DNA from: Myxococcaceae bacterium
Lineage (GTDB): Bacteria; Myxococcota; Myxococcia; Myxococcales; Myxococcaceae
Length of the DNA stretch: 64,000 nucleotides
Assembly (NCBI GenBank): GCA_016793095.1
Contig: JAEUJQ010000034.1
Coordinates: 47,814-111,813, forward strand
Reading direction: 5' to 3'
Positions 8,977 through 16,141 of this stretch are shown here, piece by piece. A program made the position numbers and the translations under genes. Below the pieces are notes generated by a model, which was not told the DNA's origin, searched no databases, and saw only the letters and a list, made by a program, of their open reading frames with translations. Position 1 is the first letter of the stretch; each line of letters starts with the position of its first letter.

Positions 8977-9913
8977 GGGGGTCGTTCTTCTTCGTCTTCT
9001 GGCGGAAGCGCCAGAGCTGCAGATTCTTCTCGTTGCGCTTGAGCGGTTCCAACAGTTTCTCGGCTTCCGCGGGGGTCATGCCGCCGTCCGTGAGGCCCAT
9101 CGGCTCGAGCTCGGCGCCCGCGTCGCCGAGCGCCTCAACGCCGCCGTCGCTCCCGCCGTCCGAGCGCTGGGTGGGATCGCCCTCGTCACCGCCGTCGCCC
9201 TGGCCGCCGTCGGCGCCGGCGTCGCCGCGCTGATCTTTCTGGCCCTGACCGCCGTCACCCGAGCCCCCGTCGCCCTGGCCGCCGTCGCGTGGCTGGCCGC
9301 CGTCGCTCCCTCCATCGGTCGGGGAGCCGCCGTCACCTTCTCCTCCATCGCGGCCTCCGCCGTCTGGCGAGCCCGCGTCGCTGCCTCCGTCTGCGAGGCC
9401 GCCGTCGAAGCCGGCGTCTGGTCTGCCCCCGTCGGCCTTCCCGCCGTCGGGCGTGCCGCCGTCATTCCCGGCCTGGCTCTTCGGCGGCAGATCACGCAGC
9501 AGCACCTCGAGGTTGTGACGCGCCAGCGCGTCGGTCGGGTCCTTCCGGAGGGCGCGGCGCAGCTCGCGCACGGCCTCGTCCTTCTGTCCGTTGACGGCCG
9601 CGATGGTGCCGAGGTTGTAGTGGATCTTCGCCGCGTACTCGCCCGAGCGATCGAGCTCGAGGGCGCGGGTGAAGGCCTGCTTCGCATCGTCGGCGCGGCC
9701 GAGCTTGTGCAGCGCGAGGCCGCGGTTGTAGTGCACGCGCGGGTCCGAGCCCTTGTCGCGCTGAGCGGCGTCGAAGCGCTCGAGCGCGCGCTCGTACTCG
9801 CCCGCCTCGTACGCCTGCATGCCCTCGTCGATGGCGTCGTGGTTCTTCTCGAGCGGGCCCATGGCCGACCCGAAGACGAGCGCCAGCAGCGCGAGGGTCC
9901 GGGCCGGTCTCAT
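8960..9913 (-). CDS. batC: BatC-like TPR protein with Asp/Gly-rich linker
   Basis: This is a 317-residue protein with a short N-terminal hydrophobic signal and three TPR units (about residues 20-125). About 115 residues of low-complexity Asp-Gly-Gly sequence follow (about 140-260), and then a basic C-terminus. BatC proteins are periplasmic or membrane TPR scaffolds of the Bat complex. The acidic linker resembles calcium-binding or extended spacer sequence, but that is inference. The ATG at 9913 is chosen because GGAGGT lies seven bases upstream and it overlaps the batB stop as ATGA. A GTG at 9928 falls inside the ribosome site. Confidence 0.78.
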   Translation of the reverse strand: MRPARTLALLALVFGSAMGPLEKNHDAIDEGMQAYEAGEYERALERFDAAQRDKGSDPRVHYNRGLALHKLGRADDAKQAFTRALELDRSGEYAAKIHYNLGTIAAVNGQKDEAVRELRRALRKDPTDALARHNLEVLLRDLPPKSQAGNDGGTPDGGKADGGRPDAGFDGGLADGGSDAGSPDGGGRDGGEGDGGSPTDGGSDGGQPRDGGQGDGGSGDGGQGQKDQRGDAGADGGQGDGGDEGDPTQRSDGGSDGGVEALGDAGAELEPMGLTDGGMTPAEAEKLLEPLKRNEKNLQLWRFRQKTKKNDPHGKDW

Positions 9914-10956
9914 CGCGCCCACCTCCACGACGGGACGATGAGCATCGACAGCACGAGGAAGAAGAGGCCCAGGGCCACGAAGGGCTGGAAGATCTCGCCG
10001 TACTTCATGGTGAGCTTGCTCTCGAGCTCGGCCTTCTGGAGCGCGTCGATCACCTTCACCACGTCGGGGATGGCGACGGCGCGTGGCTGGTAGAAGAACT
10101 CGCCGCCGGTGTCTTTGGCGACGCGGGTGAGGCCGGCGCGATCGAGCCGGGTGATCACCGTGGTGCCGTTCTCGTCCTTCTTGTAGCCGACGACCTCGCC
10201 CTTGTCGGACAGCACGGGAATGGGCTCGCCCTGGTCACTCCCGATGCCGACGGCGAGCACCTTCGCGTTGATCTCCTTGAGCGCCTCGATGCCCTCGTCG
10301 ATGGCGCCGCTCAGATCCTCGCCATCGCTGAGCAGCACGATCACCTTGTCCTTCGAGCCGCGGTCGGCGTTGTCGAACACCTGCCGCGCCAGGAGCAGCG
10401 CCGAGCCGATGTTGGTGCCGCCCTGGGGCATCTGGTTGGGGTCGATGGCCCTCAGGAAGATGCGGGCCGCGCCGTAGTCGCTCGTGAGCGGGCACTGAAT
10501 GAACGCGTCACCCGCGAAGGCGATCACCGCTACGCGATCGCCCTTGAGCTCGTCGAGCAGGGTCGTGAGCTCGAGGCGGGCGCGATCCAGCCGCGACGGC
10601 GCGACGTCGCGGGCCAGCATCGACTTCGAGGCGTCGAGGGCCACCACGACGTCGATGCCTCGCCGCTTCACCACCTCGGCTCGCTCGCCACACTGGGGCT
10701 GCGCGAGCGCGAGGCCGAAGCAGGCGAGGGCCGCGGTCTGTGAGAGCCGCTGCAGCACGGGCAGCACGATCGACACGCCGGGCGCCAGCACGTTCGCGAG
10801 CCGCGACGGAATGACCTTCCCGAGCGCCGTCGGCCGCCGCACCGCGAGGATGATGACGATCAGCCCCGCCAGGAGGGCCAGCGGCACCAGCGCGAGGAAC
10901 AGCGGCTGGGCGAGCCCGAGCTTGTAGCCCAGGAAGGTGAACCGCCAGGGCGTCAC
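9910..10956 (-). CDS. batB: BatB, von Willebrand factor A domain membrane protein
   Basis: A 348-residue inner-membrane protein with two N-terminal hydrophobic segments (about 18-40 and 65-85), a VWA domain (about 98-290) and a C-terminal helix. The metal-ion-dependent adhesion site is intact: DASKS near residues 111-115, plus SDGED later in the domain. VWA proteins of this type mediate metal-dependent protein contacts in the Bat complex. It overlaps batA by four bases upstream and batC downstream. The Cys in PQCGERAEVV just after the second hydrophobic segment is unusual but not obviously functional. Confidence 0.85.
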   Translation of the reverse strand: MTPWRFTFLGYKLGLAQPLFLALVPLALLAGLIVIILAVRRPTALGKVIPSRLANVLAPGVSIVLPVLQRLSQTAALACFGLALAQPQCGERAEVVKRRGIDVVVALDASKSMLARDVAPSRLDRARLELTTLLDELKGDRVAVIAFAGDAFIQCPLTSDYGAARIFLRAIDPNQMPQGGTNIGSALLLARQVFDNADRGSKDKVIVLLSDGEDLSGAIDEGIEALKEINAKVLAVGIGSDQGEPIPVLSDKGEVVGYKKDENGTTVITRLDRAGLTRVAKDTGGEFFYQPRAVAIPDVVKVIDALQKAELESKLTMKYGEIFQPFVALGLFFLVLSMLIVPSWRWAR

Positions 10957-11999
10957 GGGAACACCCTCAGCACCGTGGACTTGAGCAGCAGCTCGAGGGC
11001 GAGCAGCGTGAAGGCCGCGAGCAGGAACGGGTGGAAGAGCTCGTGGTAGTTCGTGATGACGCCGCCCTCGAGGATCTTCGAGCGCTCGAGCGAGTCGAGC
11101 ACCTTCTGCAGGTTCGCCTTCAGCTCCTCACGATCAGTCGCGCGGTAGTACTCGCCACCGGTGAGGCGGGCCATCTCCTGGAGCAGCTCCGGGTTGATGG
11201 GGATCTCGACCTCTCGCCAGGCGGTGTTGCCGAAGAGGTCCTGGCCAGCGGGGAAGGGCACCTTGCCGCCCTTGCCGACGAGGATCGTGTAGACGGGCAC
11301 CCCGAGCGCCTTCGCCGCCTTCGCCGCGTCGATCGGCGAGACGGTGCCCTGGTTGTTGTCACCGTCGGTGATGAGCACGATCACCCGGCTCTTGGCGTCG
11401 GAGTCGCGCAGCCGGTTCACCGCCGTCGCCACCGCGTCGCCGATGGCCGTGCCTTCCTCGAGCACGCGCGTGCGCAGCTGGCGGATGACCTCCTTCAGCA
11501 CGCCGTAGTCGAGCGTGAGCGGCGCCTGGGTGTAGGCCGCGCCCGAGAAGACGACGAGGCCCACGCGATCGTTCGCGCGGCTCGAGAGGAACTCCACCAG
11601 CACCTCTTTCGCGACGTGCAGGCGGTTGTTGGGCTTGAAGTCGGCGGCCTCCATCGAGGTCGACAGATCGAGCGCCACCATGATGTCGATGCCCTCGACC
11701 GACGCGTCGCGGATCTTCGAGTCCTGCTCCTGCGGCCGCGCGAGCGCGACCACGGCCAGGACCAGCGCGGTCAGCCGCATCACCGGCAACAGCCACGTCA
11801 GGTACGCGCGTGGCCCGCGCCCCTGCTTCGCGAGCAGCGAGGTGGCCGAGAACCGCAGCACCGCGCGGGTGCGCCGCTCGAGCCAGACGACGCCCAGCAC
11901 CAGCGGCACCACCGCCAGCACGAGGAACGCGAGGGGCTGCTGGTAGCCCGAGAAGAAGGCGCGCAGCTCGTCGAGCAGGGTCGGCGTCTCAGGAGGCAC
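10953..11999 (-). CDS. batA: BatA, von Willebrand factor A domain membrane protein
   Basis: A 348-residue paralogue of BatB with the same layout: an N-terminal helix (about 20-40), a second helix near 70-88, a VWA domain and a C-terminal helix near 320. The MIDAS motif is DLSTS, with TDGDN as the later metal-site loop. The chosen GTG start at 11999 has GGAGG about six bases upstream. A GTG at 12005 overlaps the ribosome site and is less likely. The gene overlaps the DUF4381-like gene upstream by 11 bp. BatA and BatB usually work together in one membrane complex. Confidence 0.84.
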   Translation of the reverse strand: MPPETPTLLDELRAFFSGYQQPLAFLVLAVVPLVLGVVWLERRTRAVLRFSATSLLAKQGRGPRAYLTWLLPVMRLTALVLAVVALARPQEQDSKIRDASVEGIDIMVALDLSTSMEAADFKPNNRLHVAKEVLVEFLSSRANDRVGLVVFSGAAYTQAPLTLDYGVLKEVIRQLRTRVLEEGTAIGDAVATAVNRLRDSDAKSRVIVLITDGDNNQGTVSPIDAAKAAKALGVPVYTILVGKGGKVPFPAGQDLFGNTAWREVEIPINPELLQEMARLTGGEYYRATDREELKANLQKVLDSLERSKILEGGVITNYHELFHPFLLAAFTLLALELLLKSTVLRVFP

Positions 12000-12957
12000 C
12001 GTCACCTCCCGCTGGCCTGGGCGCGGCGAGCGCGGCGACGGTGCTGTGCACGATGCGGTAGCCCAGCTCGAGGGCGCCTTTGCACTCGTCGGGGCCGGGC
12101 TCCTGCTTCGCGTAGCGCACGAAGTCGGACTGGTAGGCGAAGTCCTTCAGGGCCTCCATCGGCAACCCCGGCGTGTGCCTCGCGCGCAGCGCCTCGAGCA
12201 GCTCGGGCGTGGTGCTCTCGAGCGCGTCGAAGGCGTACACCTCGCCCAGGTAGCTGCGGATGATCTCCGAGAGGCGGAAGTAGAACTCCTTCACCCGGCC
12301 CTGGGCTGGCAGGTTCTGCGCGGCCAGGGCGTCGAGCGCCGTCCGGGCGCGCACGTGGGCGGGCTCCCGGGGCTTCGCCGGAGCGGTCACCACCGGCCGG
12401 GGGCGGTTGAGCCAGCGGAAGAGCGCGTACGACGCGAGCGCCACGGCCAGCCCGATGAGCAGCGCCCAGATCAGCCGCCACGTGCGCACGGGCAGCTCCT
12501 CGGGCTTGCGCACGTCGTAGAAGTCGGCGCCTTGATCCTTCGCGTCGGGGGGCAACGTCGAGAGGATCTCCACCTCGGTCCCGCTGACCGGCATCTTGAC
12601 GGTGCCCGCGGGGTCAGCCAGCTCCAGCTCGAGGGTGGGCGTGCGCTGCTTGCCCAGCTCGAAGCCCTGAAGGGTCACCTTGAACGTGGTGATGGACGCT
12701 TCGTCGCCGTCCACGCGCTGCCGATCCTGAGAGACATAGTCGAAGGCGCCGAGGTCGCCGGGCGGAGGCAGCTCGTACCGCTGGCTCTTCTCGTGGGTGA
12801 CCACGATCTCGACGACGAAGGGCTCCCCCAGCCTGGCCTGAGCCGGCGTGACGCGCTGCTGAACACGCAGCGGCGGCAGCACGCCTGCGTCGGTGGCGTC
12901 GGGCAGACTGCCGAGGAGCGAGAGGAGCAGCGCGACCTGCGTCACGGTGCCCACCAT
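11989..12957 (-). CDS. DUF4381/BatD-like single-pass membrane protein
   Basis: This 322-residue protein has a signal peptide, a periplasmic beta-sandwich domain similar to a BatD module (about residues 30-150), one transmembrane helix (about 160-183) and a cytoplasmic helical domain with the pattern YFRLSEIIRSYLGEVY and FDALESTTPELL. This is typical of the DUF4381-type protein that precedes batA. It is the first gene of the operon in this window. No MoxR ATPase or DUF58 gene, which usually head such operons, lies upstream. The neighbouring gene at 13075 is divergent. The ATG at 12957 lacks an evident ribosome site, so the true start could be one of the nearby GTG codons. Confidence 0.72.
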   Translation of the reverse strand: MVGTVTQVALLLSLLGSLPDATDAGVLPPLRVQQRVTPAQARLGEPFVVEIVVTHEKSQRYELPPPGDLGAFDYVSQDRQRVDGDEASITTFKVTLQGFELGKQRTPTLELELADPAGTVKMPVSGTEVEILSTLPPDAKDQGADFYDVRKPEELPVRTWRLIWALLIGLAVALASYALFRWLNRPRPVVTAPAKPREPAHVRARTALDALAAQNLPAQGRVKEFYFRLSEIIRSYLGEVYAFDALESTTPELLEALRARHTPGLPMEALKDFAYQSDFVRYAKQEPGPDECKGALELGYRIVHSTVAALAAPRPAGGDGAS

Positions 12958-13074
12958 TCGTCGAGAAAACGCATGGAATCAAGCGAAGTTGCGACCTGAC
13001 ACAACGCTGACAGACGAGGCCCCATTCCCGCGCGACCGCTTGACGCAGGCGGGTGCAGATCGGATTCTCCGGGG

Positions 13075-13650
13075 ATGAACCAACTGCCCATCGACGTCGA
13101 CGCTGAAGCGATCTTCCTCGACGGCGCCTGGTACACGCGCGAGGACCTGGCCAGGAAGATCAAGTCGATGATCGACTCGGGCGACTTCAACGTCGCGCGG
13201 CCCAGCGCCGCGCTCGAGGCCCTGTCCGCGACCCTTCAGCAGGTGCGCACCTTGTCATTCCGGGTGACGCCGGATCTCGCCGACGCCCTGACCCAGCTCG
13301 CCACGCGCACCGGGAACTCGGTCGGCCAGCTCGTGCGTGAGGCGGTGATGCAGATGCTCACGCGGGGCGCCGCGCCGGCCCAGCCGCAGCAGGATCAGCA
13401 CGACGAGTCGCATGACCGTCGCGAAGAGACGGTGAAGGCCGCGATGCCCACGCCGCCTGACGCGCAGCCCCTCGTGCAGGCGCAGGCGGCGCCCGAGCCG
13501 TCGGTCGTGGTGGCCGGGCCCGGTGCGCTCCGGAACGCGGGGATCGACCCGAACAAGCAGCAGCAGCCCATCGAGCTCACGCGGCGGGTCGATTCCCAGT
13601 CGCAGCAGAGCGCTGGAGACTCGGCGGAGAACCGCTGGTTCAAGCAGTAG
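13075..13650 (+). CDS. Ribbon-helix-helix-like protein
   Basis: This is a 191-residue protein. Residues about 60-100 form a likely ribbon-helix-helix fold: a short strand (LSFRVTPDL), then two helices containing TQLATRTGNSVGQLVREAV. That arrangement is seen in MetJ/Arc-type DNA-binding proteins. The N-terminal 55 residues are a separate acidic helical segment. The C-terminal 90 residues are disordered and rich in Gln, Pro and Ala. It may be a DNA-binding regulator or a chromosome-associated protein. A GGGG ribosome-site remnant directly precedes the ATG. It is transcribed divergently from the Bat operon with a 117-bp gap, making that operon a possible target (inference). Confidence 0.62.
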   Translation: MNQLPIDVDAEAIFLDGAWYTREDLARKIKSMIDSGDFNVARPSAALEALSATLQQVRTLSFRVTPDLADALTQLATRTGNSVGQLVREAVMQMLTRGAAPAQPQQDQHDESHDRREETVKAAMPTPPDAQPLVQAQAAPEPSVVVAGPGALRNAGIDPNKQQQPIELTRRVDSQSQQSAGDSAENRWFKQ

Positions 13651-13689
13651 CGAATACGCGGACGCTGGCCGCTGTTGCACCGGCGCGCT

Positions 13690-14943
13690 ATGGCCGCACC
13701 GATGCTCCTCTCCGCCCTCATTGCTCAGCTGGCGCTCGCTCAGGCGAGCCCTCCGTGGCTGACCGGGCAGAGCCGGGCGGAAGACCTGCGCATCTCGCTC
13801 GTCACCTTCAGCCCCGGTGACACCCTGACCGAGTGGTGGGGCCACACGGCGCTCGTCGTGGAGGACACCCGGCTCAACACCGGGCTGCTCTTCAACTACG
13901 GCATGTTCAGCTTCGACGAAGGGTTCGTGCACCGCTTCGTGCAGGGCCGCCTCGAGTTCTGGGTCTCGGCAGACTCGATTCAGTACACGTACCGGCTCTA
14001 CCAGTACCTCAAGCGCGACATCCGCATTCAGGAGCTCAACCTGCTCCCCGAGCAGGCCATGCAGGTCGCGCGGGCGCTCTCGACGAACGTGCTGCCCGAG
14101 AACCGCGTCTACCTGTACCACCACTACAACGACAACTGCTCGACCCGCCCACGCGACATCGTCGACGCGGCGTTCGGTGGCCAGCTGCTCGAGTACGAGA
14201 AGCAGCCCTCGAAGCTCACGCTGCGCGAGCACACGCGGCGGTACTCGATGGTGAACCTGCCGATGAGCCTCGTCCTCGACTACCTGCAGAACGACGAGCT
14301 CGACGGTCCTGCGACGATCAAGAACGCGGCGTTCCTGCCCGACGAGCTCGAGCGCCACCTCGCCGCGCTGCAGGTGAAGCGGCCCGATGGCACGGTGGTG
14401 CCCGCGGTGAAGACCCAGTGGAACTACTACAAGTCCGACCGCACGCCGCCACCCGACGTCCCGCCGAACTTCATCCCCGGCATCCTCGCCTTCTCCTGCG
14501 CGCTGGGCGGTCTCGCCCTCGCGCTGGGCCACTGGGGCCGGGACGGCAAGCGGGCCCCGCGCGTGCTGTCTGGGCTGCTCAACGTCGTGCTGGGGCTTGG
14601 CTGGGGGAGCCTGGGCGTCTTCCTCTTCATCGTCGGGCTCTTCACCAACCACACGGTGGCGCATCGCAACGAGAACCTCTTCGTCATCAACCCCATCACC
14701 TTCGGCGCGCTGCCCTTCGGCGTGATGCTGATGTGGGGGGCGCGGCGAGCGAAGCCGCTGCTCAAGTGGACGTGGACGATCCTGTCGGCGACGGGGCTCC
14801 TCGGGGTCGTCGTGAAGGTCCTGCCGATGTTCGATCAGGACAACTGGAACATCATCGCGCTGGGGCTCCCGGTGAGCCTCGCGTTCGCGGCGGTCTTCTG
14901 GCTCGACGAGCGCCGGCAGCGCGCCGCTCCCGCGAAACCCTGA
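13690..14943 (+). CDS. DUF4105 (Lnb N-terminal-like) membrane protein
   Basis: This 417-residue protein has a signal peptide (MAAPMLLSALIAQLALAQA), a periplasmic DUF4105 domain (about residues 25-250) and a C-terminal block of about five transmembrane helices (about 258-410). The domain shows conserved WWGH near residue 50 and YNDNCSTRPRD near 150. The His and Cys belong to a putative papain-like/NlpC-type catalytic arrangement that is conserved in Lnb-type proteins. Its substrate is not known from sequence. The ATG at 13690 is preferred to an upstream TTG because it directly starts the signal peptide. Confidence 0.78.
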   Translation: MAAPMLLSALIAQLALAQASPPWLTGQSRAEDLRISLVTFSPGDTLTEWWGHTALVVEDTRLNTGLLFNYGMFSFDEGFVHRFVQGRLEFWVSADSIQYTYRLYQYLKRDIRIQELNLLPEQAMQVARALSTNVLPENRVYLYHHYNDNCSTRPRDIVDAAFGGQLLEYEKQPSKLTLREHTRRYSMVNLPMSLVLDYLQNDELDGPATIKNAAFLPDELERHLAALQVKRPDGTVVPAVKTQWNYYKSDRTPPPDVPPNFIPGILAFSCALGGLALALGHWGRDGKRAPRVLSGLLNVVLGLGWGSLGVFLFIVGLFTNHTVAHRNENLFVINPITFGALPFGVMLMWGARRAKPLLKWTWTILSATGLLGVVVKVLPMFDQDNWNIIALGLPVSLAFAAVFWLDERRQRAAPAKP

Positions 14944-15070
14944 GGCGTCCCGCCGCTTCGGCAGCCGTCCGAGCGCCGGTTGAGGAGGAGCAAGTCGTCG
15001 GCGCGTGAGGGCAGGGCAGCCGCCCGCAATCCGCTGGACGAGCCGCCCGCAACGCGACAAAGACGCGGGC

Positions 15071-16132
15071 ATGTCGCCCGTCGTCATCATCGCCATCGTC
15101 GTCGTCCTCATCATCGTGTTCGCCGTCATCGCGTCCCGCCGCGCGGGAGCGTCACAGGGCGGCGGCGCGGCCGTCTCGACCTGGACGGTCACCGAGGTCG
15201 TCAAGGAGACGCCCAGCACCGTCAGCTTCGGCCTCGACGCGACGCTGGACTTCCAGCCTGGCCAGTTCGTCCTGTTGCGCCCGGAGGCGTCGATGCCGTG
15301 GCGCGCCTACTCCTTCAGCCGCGCACCGGGCCAGCCGCTCCGCCTCACCGTCAAGCGCGTCGAGAACGGCAAGGTGTCCGGGTATCTCACCGGGAAGCTC
15401 GAGCCCGGCGCGCGCCTCGAGGTGAAGGGCCCGTACGGGCAGTTCCTCATGCCGCCGAACGTCACCCGCGCGCTCTTCGTCGCCGGCGGCAGCGGCGTGA
15501 CGCCCTTCCTCTCGTGGCTGCACACCCTCGACGGCCGCGGCTGGCCCTTCCCCGTCACGCTCATCACCGGGAACAGGTCGGCGCAGGAGCAGATCCTCAA
15601 GGTCGAGCTCGACGCCCTCGAGAAGAAGGCCGGCGGCAAGCTCGCGTGTGTCCACGTCACCGACGACGCCCAGGGGCCGCTGACGAAGGAGCTGCTCGGC
15701 TCCCTGCTCGAGAAGCTCGAGGCGCCGTCGCTGGTCGCCACCTGCGGCCCTGAGCCGATGATGAACAACGTGAAGGAGCTGGCGCTCACGAGGTGGCCCG
15801 GCGTCGCGGTGCTCGAAGAGAAGTTCACCGCGAGCGCCGAGGTCGTCGGCGACGGTCCCGGCGTTCAGCTCGAGCTGATGCAGGACGGGAAGGTGAAGCC
15901 CTTCGAGGTGAAGCCGGGCGAACACGTGCTGCACGCCGCGCGACGCGCCGGGTACGATCTGCCGGCGGGCTGCGAGATGGGCGCGTGCGGGGCCTGCCGC
16001 GTGAAGCTGCACTCGGGCGACATCGCCGTGCCCGACGAGGCCTGTCTGTCTGACGCCGAGAAGGCGCAGGGCTACCGCCTCATCTGCGTCGGCAGCGTCA
16101 AGGGCCCGGCCCGCTTCGAGTCGGCGCCCTGA
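15071..16132 (+). CDS. Membrane-anchored FAD-dependent oxidoreductase with 2Fe-2S domain
   Basis: This 353-residue flavoprotein passes electrons between NAD(P)H, FAD and a plant-type 2Fe-2S cluster. An N-terminal transmembrane anchor (residues 2-22) precedes an FAD-binding barrel with RAYS near 78. An NAD-binding domain with AGGSGVTP near 137 and CGPEPMM near 228 follows. The C-terminal ferredoxin domain has the Cys pattern Cx4Cx2C (CEMGACGAC), with the fourth Cys in LICVG. This order (FNR module then ferredoxin) matches phthalate-dioxygenase-reductase and Hcp-reductase families. The electron acceptor is not indicated by neighbours. The ATG at 15071 starts the anchor helix. An upstream GTG is less likely. 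Confidence 0.86.
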   Translation: MSPVVIIAIVVVLIIVFAVIASRRAGASQGGGAAVSTWTVTEVVKETPSTVSFGLDATLDFQPGQFVLLRPEASMPWRAYSFSRAPGQPLRLTVKRVENGKVSGYLTGKLEPGARLEVKGPYGQFLMPPNVTRALFVAGGSGVTPFLSWLHTLDGRGWPFPVTLITGNRSAQEQILKVELDALEKKAGGKLACVHVTDDAQGPLTKELLGSLLEKLEAPSLVATCGPEPMMNNVKELALTRWPGVAVLEEKFTASAEVVGDGPGVQLELMQDGKVKPFEVKPGEHVLHAARRAGYDLPAGCEMGACGACRVKLHSGDIAVPDEACLSDAEKAQGYRLICVGSVKGPARFESAP

Positions 16133-16141
16133 GCTGCCCCG

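Noticed and set aside
13255..15219. Long minus-strand frame of 654 codons opposite the RHH-like and DUF4105 genes
   Set aside because: Arg/Pro/Glu-rich composition typical of GC-rich antisense frames. The plus-strand genes have recognisable domains.
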